Shown piece after piece: positions 8,024-17,265 of a DNA stretch of 56,258 nt. Position 1 is the first letter of the stretch; every line of letters starts with the position of its first letter. The DNA lies in contig JAFVIC010000019.1 of assembly GCA_017477935.1 (NCBI GenBank), positions 1 to 56,258 on the forward strand. The letters run 5' to 3'. Origin of the DNA: Akkermansia sp. Its GTDB lineage: Bacteria > Verrucomicrobiota > Verrucomicrobiia > Verrucomicrobiales > Akkermansiaceae. The translations under genes were made by a program, and so were the position numbers. The notes beneath the pieces were generated by a model. The model saw only the letters and a program-made list of their open reading frames with translations. It was not told the DNA's origin and searched no databases.

Positions 8024-9829
8024 TTAATTTGCTGAGGGGAATATGGAATTATCTGCCGGTTGGGTCAGCCCGCCCTCCGAAGGGAAAGTGGAGCTATCGC
8101 CGAACGGATTGGAATCCGGAGCAAAAGGATCTTTCGGTTTTTCTTCGAAGGGGTTACCGGAGTTTTGCTCGAAGGGGTTACCGCTGTTGTTAGCGGGCAT
8201 GGTAGTGCCCTCAGTATTTTCCCCGGCAGATGGTGCAACGGAACCCGGAGCATCAGCGGCTACGCGTTCAGCGAAGGCATCCACATCGATATTCTCAAAG
8301 GGTGTACGTGCAGGTCTGTCACGGCGCGCAATCTCCGCTGCGGCCTCAAGCTCCTCGATGTTATCCTTGGGGGCGTTCGCCATGCCACTGAGCGTGGTAT
8401 TCACCCATGCGGTCGCCCCATCATTTCTGAAGAGAGGGTCAGAGTTACCATCGGGATATTCCACATAGGTCAGCAGCGAAGGTATACCGTAAATGAGCGA
8501 ACCGCTGATTTCATTTGCAGCATTCACCGTGATGTCGCCGGACATAGAGATGAGGTCCTGCTGCATGAAGTCACTTTCGGAGAACTGCAGCTGCATATCA
8601 CCACCATTATTGCTGAGAGCTACGCGCCCCTGTTCAAGCTTGAGCGGCAGGTATACCCTGCGCTTGACGGGTTCGATATGCTCCATCATGGCCATGAGCG
8701 CAGGCATGGTGGCCATTCTCACGTTTTTAAGCGGGAATTTGCCGCCAAACACCGGGTGCTCTCCCCGGAAAGGCAGAACAATCGTTGCCGTGGGAACGAC
8801 CTTCTTGCCGGGATTTACGGTCGTGGTCGCCGTAAACACGCGGTCAAAACGCCCCATGGTAAAATCAGAAAAAGACATACCTTCTGTTGCCATGTTCAGG
8901 GCGGAACACAGAGAATCGCCATCCATCAGGTGCCCGCTGATTTCCATGTAAGAATCGGGATCCTTGCCTTCCGCACGTGTTGTGTCGGTGGTAAGCATCA
9001 GGCGGATATTCTCAAGAGCCAGGGGTGTAACATAGAGCTTGCCCTCCACAAGCTGCATGGTGCGCCAGCCGGCCATGTGGAAGGTGCCGCCCTGCATCAT
9101 CAGCACTCGGGCATAAGATGTTTTACCGGGCGAATACAGGTAGGCGGTCGTATGCTGAACTGCAACGGCGGCGGCCTCCTTATCACCATAGACGCACGAG
9201 AAATCAGCACACTCCATGCGCTTAATCTGCCACAGCTCCTTACCGTTCCAGGCCGGCACATCCACTTTTTCAACAGTGGCAGGAACCGTCAGCACAGCAC
9301 GGGCAATCTTGAGCTCCTCTGTACGGAGATTACCGGAGAAGAATGAAGAAGGCTCAAGTGCGCAGCTCAGGTCACTCATTTCGAGCCGCTCCACCATCGT
9401 CCCCTCCGGGAACTCAGCGATGACGTTGGACACCTTCAACTGCAAGCCATTCAATTCGACTCCCATGAATTGCACCTGCCGGGCACCGAGGGATTCCTGC
9501 AGTTTTACCGTAAGGTCATCGTAATATTCGCGAGACGACAACTGGGAGAAACGGTAGGCTACCAGCCCGAATACACAACCGAGCAAAAGCACAAAAATCA
9601 ACAGTGCATTGACAACCTGACGGCGCTCGCGCTTGTGTTTTTCATCGCGGGTAACCATCACCTTGCGCTTTTTCACCACGCGAACCGCTTTGGTACCATC
9701 CGCCCGCACCACGACCTCTCGCCGTTTCTCGCGAGAGGGATGCTCTGCATTGAGCTGGTTGATGATACTGCGAACCTGCGAATCGCGGTCAGACTCGCTT
9801 GTGTACTTCTCGTCCTCTTTCTTCCCCAT
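8024..9829 (-). CDS. Single-pass membrane protein, AsmA-like periplasmic domain
   Basis: This 601-residue protein has a long, highly charged cytoplasmic N-terminus (residues 1-72), one membrane helix (about 74-94, VVNALLIFVLLLGCVFGLVAY) and a large periplasmic part built of beta-rich segments (such as GVELNGLQLKVSNV and LKLEQGRVALSNNGG) reminiscent of AsmA/DUF3971 proteins. The last 100 residues are low-complexity, rich in Pro, Asn, Ser and Gly with repeated NSGNPFE units. AsmA-like proteins are linked to lipid transport and outer-membrane assembly. The gene is 26 nt after the secretin gene, so a role in the same envelope process is plausible but inferred. Confidence 0.55.
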   Translation of the reverse strand: MGKKEDEKYTSESDRDSQVRSIINQLNAEHPSREKRREVVVRADGTKAVRVVKKRKVMVTRDEKHKRERRQVVNALLIFVLLLGCVFGLVAYRFSQLSSREYYDDLTVKLQESLGARQVQFMGVELNGLQLKVSNVIAEFPEGTMVERLEMSDLSCALEPSSFFSGNLRTEELKIARAVLTVPATVEKVDVPAWNGKELWQIKRMECADFSCVYGDKEAAAVAVQHTTAYLYSPGKTSYARVLMMQGGTFHMAGWRTMQLVEGKLYVTPLALENIRLMLTTDTTRAEGKDPDSYMEISGHLMDGDSLCSALNMATEGMSFSDFTMGRFDRVFTATTTVNPGKKVVPTATIVLPFRGEHPVFGGKFPLKNVRMATMPALMAMMEHIEPVKRRVYLPLKLEQGRVALSNNGGDMQLQFSESDFMQQDLISMSGDITVNAANEISGSLIYGIPSLLTYVEYPDGNSDPLFRNDGATAWVNTTLSGMANAPKDNIEELEAAAEIARRDRPARTPFENIDVDAFAERVAADAPGSVAPSAGENTEGTTMPANNSGNPFEQNSGNPFEEKPKDPFAPDSNPFGDSSTFPSEGGLTQPADNSIFPSAN

Positions 9830-9855
9830 GTATTATATTATGTAACAACTTTCAT

Positions 9856-12333
9856 TTATTCAGCGCTCATGCTCGGGCGCTCGCCGGTCACGACATCGCG
9901 CCCGGTCGGGTCAACGACATCCACCTTGGCAAAGTAAAGGAGCGCCTTGCGCTTCTTCTGTTCACCCTCGGAGCGGAAAAGACGCCCCACAAACGGCAAA
10001 TCACCGAGCACGGGCACCTTGTCCTCAAACTTCACGACACTGGCCTCTTTCAATCCGCCCAGCACAATCACGCTGCCGGGAACCACGGTAATCTTGGTAT
10101 TCTCGACATAGCGCTTAATCATGGGTTGAAGAATGTAGTTCGGGTTAAGCTCGAAGAATGTAATTTCACCACCGTTACCGGCCCACATGGCACTGTTAAT
10201 CGGCGTACCCCAGTTAATGAAGCCCTCAAATTCGTTCGTAGTAGAGGTAAGAGCCAGGGTAACGAAACGTCCGTTTTCCGAGATTTCAGCACTGTGAACC
10301 TGCAAGATGGTACCGATACCGCCGATTGCATCCTCTGTCATGCCGAAGCGCACAAAATCGGCAGGAGTGGAGCCGGTAGCCGTCATCGACATGCTGTGAG
10401 AGTTTCTCTCGTTATTCTGGTTGTAACCGCCACCGCTTGAGGTGGACATAACCTCAGGCGCCTCCCAGGTTTCCGGGAAGAAGAGTTCGTTCACATTCGC
10501 AAACACGACCTGCTCCTCTGCACCGGGACTGAAAATCAGGCGGGGGTTGTGCAGGATATCGACACCCTTGCGCTGGGAAAGGCCGCGCATCATCATGGTG
10601 ACGTCAACAGCTTTCCACACACCGCGAATACCGAAAATACCCGGAGAAACATTACCGTAGGAACCTTTGTAGTCCACCACGGAACCACTGCTGATAAGGT
10701 TTTCAAGGGCCGCGCTACCGGAGGAAAGCACACTCTTACCACTGCGCAGGCCGCTCGTAACCATATGACCACCCTGCGCCCCCTGCTCACCGACAAACCC
10801 TTCAAAAACAGGCACATTGGTAGCAGAAGAAGCCAGTTCCTTACCGCCGCTGAGATACGAATCGTCGTTGATACTGATGTTGAGCAACCAGTCGAAACCG
10901 AGCTGCTGTAGGTCATCTTCCGACACTTCCATGACGATAACATTGAGCACCACCTGGCGTTCCTCTTCAAGGGGGACATTGAGCAGATCCTCAATATCCT
11001 GCAGGTTATGGGCGGTATTGCGCACAACAAGACGGCGGGAGGAGGGTGAGTATCGGGCCGTGGCACCTTCGGGGAATGACACCCCGAGCTGCTTGAGCAC
11101 CTGTACGGGGTTCACGCGACGCACAGCCATGCGCCCCTCTGCATCATCGAATTCTTCACCGTCATCACCCTCATCATCCCCCTCATCCTTACGCGGGTCG
11201 AAGAAATGCGGCGGCACGTTGAAGGTGCGCTCTACCAGAGGACCGAAATCCTTACCGGAGTACGAAAGCTCGACACCCGTGGAAGTGAAGTAATAACTGA
11301 TACCCAACTGATTGACCAGCAAATCCAGAATCTCCTTCACTGAGACATTGTTCAGATTCAGGCGAATGGTCTGCTTCATCAATTCCTGATAGGCCGGAGA
11401 TTCCGTGGACCCGAAGTTGGTAGTAAGGTTGATATGGCGACCGGCGCGCACACCGTTGCTCTCGAAGCGGGTAATCTGGTTCTGCAGCGCTTCGACCACG
11501 TCCGTAATGGGTGCATCGTCAAAAATGATGGTGGGCAGCACCATCTCGGAAAGACGGTCTGAATACTCAGTCTGCAATTCGTTATCAATGCCGGGGGAGA
11601 AGGGCTCCTGCGTAGCGCGGTCAACCGGGGCTCCGTCCGTCACGCTTTCATCCCACAGGGCATCGACATCGGAGAGCATCTTGGCGCGGTTGGCGTAGTG
11701 TGCGCTCTTATAGTAGTGACTTTTCCGACGGCGCGCAGCCTCCATCCCCTGCTGAGCCGCCGTGTTATAGGGGTCAATTTTCAGGATGCTGCGGAAGGTG
11801 TTCTCAGCCTCATCGAACTTACCCAGGTCAATCTGGCCGTAACCCAGGGAAAGCAGACGGGTCACTTCTTCAACATCAGCCCCATGCTGCGGAGTCAGCG
11901 CAGGGTTGTGGCGCACGGGATCAGAGGTATAGATGAGTTCCTGTTCGGCGCGTTTGTTGTTGGGTGCGAGCTTGATAGCCTCCTGCAGGAAGGAGATGGC
12001 CTCATCATAACGGCCAACGGTACGGTAATCGATTGCCTTGGCTATGAGTGCATCCGACAGACTGAGGCGAATAAACTCGGCAAACTTTGCATTATCAGCC
12101 GAATCCGGCAGCGTGAGCAGCGCATTGCGATAGTGCTCTACGGCCTGACTGTAGCGTTTTGCCTTGTAGGCGAGGCGGGCTTCCTGCACGAGCTGGCGTG
12201 CATCGCGGGCAGCTATCCGGCGCTTGGCTGCCTCAGCAGTTTCCGTCTGCTGAGCATACACACAGGGAGCCAGGGAGAGAGCCCCCATGGCTAACATTGA
12301 GAAAATTGCAGTACGAGAAAACGGTCTCATCAT
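9856..12333 (-). CDS. TPR-containing secretin (type II/III secretion or type IV pilus outer-membrane channel)
   Basis: An 825-residue exported protein: a signal peptide ending near CVYAQQ (residues 1-28 from the chosen start), several TPR units (for example AKRYSQAVEHYRNALLTLP and GKFDEAENTFRSILKIDP), short secretin N-domains, and a C-terminal secretin beta-domain with VVLNVIVMEV and the signature PVLGDLPFVGRLFRSE. It should form an outer-membrane pore for pilus or protein export. The acidic insert EGDDEGDDGEEFDD is unusual. The start at 12333 (or 12330) was chosen for the signal peptide and because an extended -10 box ends 13 nt upstream. Two PilT-type ATPases lie 13 kb away. Whether it serves a pilus or a secretion system cannot be decided here. 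Confidence 0.85.
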   Translation of the reverse strand: MMRPFSRTAIFSMLAMGALSLAPCVYAQQTETAEAAKRRIAARDARQLVQEARLAYKAKRYSQAVEHYRNALLTLPDSADNAKFAEFIRLSLSDALIAKAIDYRTVGRYDEAISFLQEAIKLAPNNKRAEQELIYTSDPVRHNPALTPQHGADVEEVTRLLSLGYGQIDLGKFDEAENTFRSILKIDPYNTAAQQGMEAARRRKSHYYKSAHYANRAKMLSDVDALWDESVTDGAPVDRATQEPFSPGIDNELQTEYSDRLSEMVLPTIIFDDAPITDVVEALQNQITRFESNGVRAGRHINLTTNFGSTESPAYQELMKQTIRLNLNNVSVKEILDLLVNQLGISYYFTSTGVELSYSGKDFGPLVERTFNVPPHFFDPRKDEGDDEGDDGEEFDDAEGRMAVRRVNPVQVLKQLGVSFPEGATARYSPSSRRLVVRNTAHNLQDIEDLLNVPLEEERQVVLNVIVMEVSEDDLQQLGFDWLLNISINDDSYLSGGKELASSATNVPVFEGFVGEQGAQGGHMVTSGLRSGKSVLSSGSAALENLISSGSVVDYKGSYGNVSPGIFGIRGVWKAVDVTMMMRGLSQRKGVDILHNPRLIFSPGAEEQVVFANVNELFFPETWEAPEVMSTSSGGGYNQNNERNSHSMSMTATGSTPADFVRFGMTEDAIGGIGTILQVHSAEISENGRFVTLALTSTTNEFEGFINWGTPINSAMWAGNGGEITFFELNPNYILQPMIKRYVENTKITVVPGSVIVLGGLKEASVVKFEDKVPVLGDLPFVGRLFRSEGEQKKRKALLYFAKVDVVDPTGRDVVTGERPSMSAE

Positions 12334-12346
12334 GGTAAGTGCACAT

Positions 12347-12355
12347 ATCATACCA
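12347..12355 (-). promoter_or_regulatory. Extended -10 promoter of the secretin operon
   Basis: Minus strand TGGTATGAT (12355-12347): an extended -10 TATGAT with TG one base upstream, and no convincing -35. The -10 ends 13 nt before the ATG at 12333, giving a predicted leader of about 6 nt. Confidence 0.55.
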
Positions 12356-12443
12356 GATTGCACACGCAAAGTCACTCATAAAGTGAGCCACAGTCAAAAA
12401 AAAGCACAAAAACAGACACTCTCTCCTGAACCATGGAGCGGAT

Positions 12444-13211
12444 TTATGCGGACAACAAGTCGGCAAGGTCGCTCGGCAAGGGAGAAGTGACGGTAATTTC
12501 TCTCCCGCCCAGCGGGAAACGCAGGGAGCACGCATGCAGAGCATGCCGCTCGATGTGGAGACGCGCCGCCAGCGCAGGGGTCCACCCCTCGACAATGAAA
12601 TCGAGGTAATTTTGCTCGTCTCCACCATAAATTTTATCGCCCAGCAAAGGAAAACCGAGATAGGCAGCATGCACGCGAATCTGGTGCAGGCGCCCGGTAT
12701 GAGGAATACAGCGTAGCAAGGCCAACGGTGGCAGTCCGTTGCGGGCAGGAGTACGACGCAAGACTTCAAACTCAGTGCAGCAAGGCTTTCCCTGTGGGTG
12801 GCAGCACTGGCGCACGTGTATACGCGTGGCGGCCACCGTCTCCATCCGCAGAATCGGCTCATCGCAACATGCGGAATTCCACAGCGGAGCCCCCTGCACC
12901 ACAGCGAAGTACTCTTTGTGCAGCAGGCGCTGCTGCATGGCTTTCCCCAGCTCGCGGGCGGAGAACGGAGTCTTGGCAATAAGGGTAATACCGCTTGTTT
13001 CGCGGTCGAGCCGGTTGATGAACGACACCTGCCCCCCGCAAGCCAGCTCATAGGCCAGTAGCTCACGCACGCCATGCCAGAGCGTGGGTTCATTTTTCTC
13101 ACCTGTGGGGTGAGTAAGCAGCGGAGCCGCCTTGTCGACCACCAGCACGTCGTCATCTTCGTACAGCACATCGAAGTGAGGCTGCACGGCTATGGGCATG
13201 TCAAAACTCAT
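12444..13211 (-). CDS. RluA-family pseudouridine synthase
   Basis: This 255-residue enzyme carries the RluA catalytic motif INRLDRETSG (Asp is the nucleophile) and the C-terminal IPHTGRLHQIRVHAAYLG and LLGDKIYGG segments. RluA enzymes isomerise specific uridines in 23S rRNA or tRNA; the exact target site cannot be read from sequence alone. There is no S4 domain. Its ATG overlaps the stop of the upstream rsuA-like gene (ATGA), so the two are translationally coupled. A paralogous pair with different targets is likely. Confidence 0.9.
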   Translation of the reverse strand: MSFDMPIAVQPHFDVLYEDDDVLVVDKAAPLLTHPTGEKNEPTLWHGVRELLAYELACGGQVSFINRLDRETSGITLIAKTPFSARELGKAMQQRLLHKEYFAVVQGAPLWNSACCDEPILRMETVAATRIHVRQCCHPQGKPCCTEFEVLRRTPARNGLPPLALLRCIPHTGRLHQIRVHAAYLGFPLLGDKIYGGDEQNYLDFIVEGWTPALAARLHIERHALHACSLRFPLGGREITVTSPLPSDLADLLSA

Positions 13212-13912
13212 GAGAATAAAGCAGGGTCAATCGCTACCCACTCGCCCGGCGCCAGGTTAAGTTCAGCCAGCTTCAGGGGACCGACCGCGACACGAGTGAG
13301 CACCGTAACAGGCGCCCCAACAGCGGCCAGCATGCGGCGCACCTGATGGTAGCGCCCCTCGTGCAGGGTGAGCAGGCCCCGGCATTCGCCCGTAATCACC
13401 AGCTCCGCCGGCAGACAGGGGGTGTGTTCACCATTCAACATAAGTTCCCCACTCGCAAACAGCGTAACTGCCGAGGGCGGCACCGGCGCCGAACACTCAA
13501 ACTCATACACCTTGGGCACGTGGCGTTTGGGGCTGGTGAGAGCATGCACGAATGCGCCGTCATCCGTCAGCAGCAGCAGGCCGCTCGTCTCTTTATCCAG
13601 TCGGCCGACCGTACTTACTCCATCTGCACGGTTCAGCCAACGCTGCGGCAGCAAATCATAGACCAGCTCCCCTTCCTCCCGGTGACTGCAAGTACAGCCG
13701 AGAGGTTTATTGAGGGCTATATATAACCCATCGGGGAACTCTACCGGTTGGCCATCCACAAACACTGCTGCCGGTGCAGCCTTCGCCGTGGGAGATTTTG
13801 CCACCACGCCGTTCACCTGCACACGCCCACGCTTAATCCACTGCGCTGCTTCACGCCGGGAACAGTACCCGAACCGGCTCAACACGGCGTCTAATCTCAT
13901 CTCTAATCTCAT
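13208..13912 (-). CDS. RsuA/RluB-family pseudouridine synthase with S4 domain
   Basis: The 234-residue protein begins with an S4 RNA-binding domain (RLDAVLSRFGYCSRREAAQWI, KRGRVQVNG) followed by the RsuA/RluB catalytic core with VGRLDKETSG and EGRYHQVRRMLAAVG. It should modify one uridine in 16S or 23S rRNA; RsuA (16S U516) is the closest guess. The start region holds a 12-base tandem duplication, so ATG occurs at both 13912 and 13900; 13912 was chosen because a weak promoter lies just upstream, but the second is equally possible. It overlaps the next gene by 4 nt. Confidence 0.88.
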   Translation of the reverse strand: MRLEMRLDAVLSRFGYCSRREAAQWIKRGRVQVNGVVAKSPTAKAAPAAVFVDGQPVEFPDGLYIALNKPLGCTCSHREEGELVYDLLPQRWLNRADGVSTVGRLDKETSGLLLLTDDGAFVHALTSPKRHVPKVYEFECSAPVPPSAVTLFASGELMLNGEHTPCLPAELVITGECRGLLTLHEGRYHQVRRMLAAVGAPVTVLTRVAVGPLKLAELNLAPGEWVAIDPALFS

Positions 13913-13921
13913 CGCCACGTC

Positions 13922-13949
13922 ATTTTGCCATATTTTTTTCAAAAAACAA
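13922..13949 (-). promoter_or_regulatory. Possible promoter of the pseudouridine synthase pair
   Basis: Minus strand: -35 TTGTTT (13949-13944), 16-nt spacer, -10 CAAAAT (13927-13922), 9 nt before the ATG at 13912. It is a weak match, back to back with the promoter of the divergent TPR gene. Confidence 0.4.
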
Positions 13950-13951
13950 GG

Positions 13952-13980
13952 TTGAAATCGCGTACATTTTGTGGTAAATA
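13952..13980 (+). promoter_or_regulatory. Promoter of the TPR-protein gene
   Basis: -35 TTGAAA (13952-13957), 17-nt spacer, -10 TAAATA (13975-13980). The leader would be about 64 nt to the ATG at 14052, one of the few long leaders in the window. Confidence 0.5.
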
Positions 13981-14051
13981 TATCGTAAGAACCGCGCACA
14001 CGATTGACATGGGGTCAATCGGGGCTTTCGTTTTCTCTCTTACACACACTT

Positions 14052-15422
14052 ATGATTACCATCATCACCGAACGTCAGCTACAGCAGGCAGAGGCAGGCC
14101 TGTGGATTAAGGCTCAACAAGCTGTGGCCGCCAAGAACTACAAATACGCCGTCAGCATTCTGAAAACGCTTGTGAAGCGTGCCCCGGGTTTCCTGGAGGG
14201 GCGCAAGGTGCTGCGCGCCTGCGAGGTAAAATCGACGCCTGATGCCGGTCGCCGCTCGTCGCTCTTCGGCGGTATGCGCATATCCACCGGTCGCAAAGAC
14301 CCGGCTACAACGATTGTGACAGTGGAGGATGATTTGGAAAAGGACCCCTACTCCGTGACAGCCAACGAGGCTCTGTTCGCCGCAGCCAACGACCTGAACC
14401 TGCCCGAGCTGGCAGCCTTCGCCCTCGAAACCATCTGCCAGGGTCAGCCGAACGCCAAGAAGCACATGCACATGCTGGCCAACCACTACATCAAGCACGA
14501 AAACTTTGCCGAGGCTGCTGAAACCTACCGCAAGATTCTCGCCATCGACCGCACGGACGCCATCGCCCAGCGCGGTGAGAAGGATTGCGCCGCCCGCGCT
14601 ACCATGAAGCAGGGCAACTGGGAAGGCAAGGGTGATTTCCGCACCAAGCTCAAGAGCCAGAGTGCCACCACCGATTTGGAAAACGCTGACAAGATGGGCC
14701 TGACCCGCGCTGAAATGGAGCAGCGCCTCGCCCAGCTCTCCGAGCAGTACGCTGTAGACAACACCAACCTGCAGGTGGTCAAAGATATCGCCTCCATCTA
14801 CGAGCAGATGGAAGACTACGCCAACTCCTACTCCTTCTACGCCTACGCCTTCCAGCTCAGCGGCGGGGCCGACCTCTCCATCAACGACAAAGCCATGGAG
14901 ATGCAGGAGAAGGCCATGGCCGCCGAAATCGCCTACTACGAGCAGGTACTGGCTGCTGACCCGACCAACGAGGAAGCCCGCGCCACCCTCGCCGCCCGCA
15001 AGAAGGAAATCGCAGAGGCCGTGGTGGCCGATGCCAAGGCTCGCGTGGAAGCCAACCCGACCGACGCCCAGCTGCAGTTCAAGTACGGTCAGGCACTCTT
15101 CGATGCCGAGCAGTACACCGAAGCTATACCCCCGCTGCAGCGCGCCCGCACCAACCCGAACCTGCGCATTAAGTCCATGCTCATGCTCGGCAAGTGCTAC
15201 GCCTCCAAGAACATGACGGATATGGCAATCCGCCAGCTCGAAGACGCCGACAAGGAGGTACTCACCATGGATGAAACCAAGAAGGAAATCCTCTACATGA
15301 TTGGCAGCCTGTACGAGAAGGCCGGCAACAAGGAGAAATCACTCGAGAGCTTCAAGGTCATCTACGAGGTCGACTACGGCTACCGCGATGTGGCTCAGAA
15401 AGTGGAATCAGCCTATTCGTAA
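14052..15422 (+). CDS. TPR-repeat protein
   Basis: This 456-residue soluble protein is built from degenerate TPR units (for example AVAAKNYKYAVSILKTLVKRAPG, ENFAEAAETYRKILAIDRTD and EQYTEAIPPLQRARTNPN), with no signal peptide or membrane helix. It is probably a cytoplasmic scaffold; no enzymatic domain is visible. The ATG at 14052 was chosen over the upstream TTG (14004) because that codon is part of a TTGACA-like string and the intervening translation is atypical. Codon use is strongly biased to C- and G-ending codons, more than in its neighbours, which suggests high expression. A strong intrinsic terminator follows. Confidence 0.75.
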   Translation: MITIITERQLQQAEAGLWIKAQQAVAAKNYKYAVSILKTLVKRAPGFLEGRKVLRACEVKSTPDAGRRSSLFGGMRISTGRKDPATTIVTVEDDLEKDPYSVTANEALFAAANDLNLPELAAFALETICQGQPNAKKHMHMLANHYIKHENFAEAAETYRKILAIDRTDAIAQRGEKDCAARATMKQGNWEGKGDFRTKLKSQSATTDLENADKMGLTRAEMEQRLAQLSEQYAVDNTNLQVVKDIASIYEQMEDYANSYSFYAYAFQLSGGADLSINDKAMEMQEKAMAAEIAYYEQVLAADPTNEEARATLAARKKEIAEAVVADAKARVEANPTDAQLQFKYGQALFDAEQYTEAIPPLQRARTNPNLRIKSMLMLGKCYASKNMTDMAIRQLEDADKEVLTMDETKKEILYMIGSLYEKAGNKEKSLESFKVIYEVDYGYRDVAQKVESAYS

Positions 15423-15454
15423 AGCGCCGCCTGCACGGCAAGCAAAATGTCAAC

Positions 15455-15491
15455 GCCCTGCCACACACTGAGTGGCAGGGCATTTTATTTT
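15455..15491 (+). terminator. Intrinsic terminator of the TPR gene
   Basis: GCCCTGCCAC (15455-15464) and GTGGCAGGGC (15472-15481) form a perfect 10-bp stem with a 7-nt loop, followed by ATTTTATTTT. It also lies just beyond the stop of the convergent gene. Confidence 0.9.
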
Positions 15492-16690
15492 CAACGAGTA
15501 CGCTCCAGTTCGGTGGAGCCATCGCGGTGAAGCGAAATCACGTGATGGGTGGAGCCGTCCGAGGTATGGCGTTTCTCGTAACAGTCGGCGGGGTTGCCGC
15601 GAGCATCCCAGAAAAACTCGCGTACCAGTTGCCCCGCCCCCGTGTATTCACACAGGCGCTCGGCATAACCGCAGCGGGGATTCACACACGGCAGGCCATC
15701 CGCCGCGTTAAAACATTCCCACTCTACGCTCCCTTGCGGATTGGAGCGCACCAGGTGCTCCGCCCACACGCGGGAGCTATTTCGCATCAGTCCATCGTTA
15801 CCGCAGTAGCGCGTACGGTGCAACTTTTCACCGGGTTTATCTTCCACCAGCATGGACGATGAATCGAAGTCCGCATGTGCTACCGGCGTACCGGCCGAGT
15901 CCAGCCAGGTCGTGTGCGATGTATGACCGTCAGCGGTGTGCCGCACTCGCTCCATGGCCACGCCATCAGCATTTTCAGCCACTTTATCGTTCACGTGGTT
16001 CGTTCGCATGCTTTCACGGGCGGCTTCATCGTAGGTGAAGGTTACACGACTTTCGCCGGCAGCATTAACCAACAAGCGCCCCTCACCATCAAGATATTCT
16101 ATGCAGATGGGGCGCCCCTGTTCATCATAGCGAATGCGCTCCTCCGCAAACCCCGGCATAACCGGCACAATTTTCTTCCCTTCCGCATTCCGGAACATAC
16201 GCGCTGTAAGCCTGCCGGCGGAGTCGTATTCAAACTCGCGAATGGCGATACCGGCTGAATCAGCCACCGGCAACCCGTGCTCATCATAATTCAGCCTTGC
16301 CACCACGCGCCCGGACTTATTGTAAACCAGGCGTTGCTCTGCCACCTTGCTGCCCGGCATAGGGCACACGTCACCGGCCTCGCCATGGTGAACCAACCGG
16401 GCAAGCCGCCCGTCTGCCCCGTATTCAAAGCGGATATGGGGTACGGTCACACCTTCTGCGCTGCCGAAGATTTCCCCCACGCCGGTCGGTGCAGCAGGGG
16501 CCGCTGTATTACACACGCCGCAGAAATAACGCACTGAGGCTCTGTCGGTGTCACTCGTAAATACATGGTATGCCCCCATACCCATCACCCCCAGTAACAG
16601 AGCCAGTGCCGATAGGGTTCCCATGTACCGCCAGATATAGGCTATCAACCTGCGCCACCATGCGCGTAAACTCTGAGCTGCTCCTGCCAT
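15491..16690 (-). CDS. Membrane-anchored protein with YD-like repeats
   Basis: The 399-residue protein has one membrane helix near its N-terminus (MGTLSALALLLGVMGMGAYHVF) and an outside part of about 20-25-residue repeats with Y/F-x-Y-D-x-x-G-R-x (EFEYDSAGRL, RIRYDEQGRP, VTFTYDEAAR, LCEYTGAGQL), as in YD/RHS-like beta-strand repeats. RHS toxins are much longer and carry a C-terminal toxin, not seen here. Cysteines are frequent (for example FCGVC). The ATG at 16690 was preferred; a TTG at 16726 would add 12 residues and lie 2 nt from the GNAT stop. Function unknown, probably surface or envelope structural. Confidence 0.55.
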   Translation of the reverse strand: MAGAAQSLRAWWRRLIAYIWRYMGTLSALALLLGVMGMGAYHVFTSDTDRASVRYFCGVCNTAAPAAPTGVGEIFGSAEGVTVPHIRFEYGADGRLARLVHHGEAGDVCPMPGSKVAEQRLVYNKSGRVVARLNYDEHGLPVADSAGIAIREFEYDSAGRLTARMFRNAEGKKIVPVMPGFAEERIRYDEQGRPICIEYLDGEGRLLVNAAGESRVTFTYDEAARESMRTNHVNDKVAENADGVAMERVRHTADGHTSHTTWLDSAGTPVAHADFDSSSMLVEDKPGEKLHRTRYCGNDGLMRNSSRVWAEHLVRSNPQGSVEWECFNAADGLPCVNPRCGYAERLCEYTGAGQLVREFFWDARGNPADCYEKRHTSDGSTHHVISLHRDGSTELERTR

Positions 16691-16728
16691 GAGAGAAGCG
16701 ACACCGACACCCGGCCGACAGTTCAATA

Positions 16729-17259
16729 TCAGTCAGCCACAGCATCGCTATAGAGCATCACCCGCCCCTTCAGTTCACGCTCGAAATCGTTGATTTGAGC
16801 TGATGTCATGGCGACCGGCCAGCTCAGCAGGCGCATGGGCACGGCTGCGGAATCCGCATGGAAGGGGCGCTGCTCATGCTCAAAAGGCAGCTCGACAAAT
16901 CCTGCTGCCACATAAAATTCCAACCGACGGCGCGTAGCGGAATCCACAACCGGTTCTATTTCCAGAATGACAGGCAGAGCCCTTGCCTGCAGCCATTGCA
17001 GAACAGCTCGCCCAATCCCCTGACCCCGGCACTCTTTCAGTACAGCAAGATGCTCCACAAACAGGCAGCAAGACAACTGCCAGTAAAATACCAGCGCCAC
17101 AACCTGCCCGTCACGATTGACCTGCACACATTCAAACCCCGCCCCGGCTGCCATGGCACGCCGGTGCTGAGCCCATGAGCGACGCTCACAACGAGGAAAT
17201 GCAGACTCATACAGAGCCCACACTCCCGGCCAGTCTGTCACACGTTCGCAACAAATCAC
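16729..17259 (-). CDS. GNAT-family N-acetyltransferase
   Basis: This 176-residue protein has the GNAT acetyl-CoA-binding motif A (HLAVLKECRGQGIGRAVLQWL) and a following motif B segment (RRLEFYVAAGFVELPF). It should transfer an acetyl group from acetyl-CoA to an amine; the substrate is unknown. A GTG at 17259 was chosen as start because the promoter -10 ends 6 nt upstream; the GTG at 17265 abuts the -10 box. It is divergent from birA, with both promoters inside the 110-nt gap. The following YD-repeat gene probably shares its transcript. Confidence 0.8.
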   Translation of the reverse strand: MICCERVTDWPGVWALYESAFPRCERRSWAQHRRAMAAGAGFECVQVNRDGQVVALVFYWQLSCCLFVEHLAVLKECRGQGIGRAVLQWLQARALPVILEIEPVVDSATRRRLEFYVAAGFVELPFEHEQRPFHADSAAVPMRLLSWPVAMTSAQINDFERELKGRVMLYSDAVAD

Positions 17260-17265
17260 CCCCAC

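Noticed and set aside
14004..14009. TTGACA upstream of the TPR gene
   Set aside because: No -10-like sequence lies 16-18 nt downstream; TTGAAA-17-TAAATA further up is a better promoter.
16690..16726. TTG at 16726 as start of the YD-repeat protein
   Set aside because: It would add 12 residues without support and would begin 2 nt from the GNAT stop; the ATG at 16690 gives a normal N-terminus before the membrane helix.
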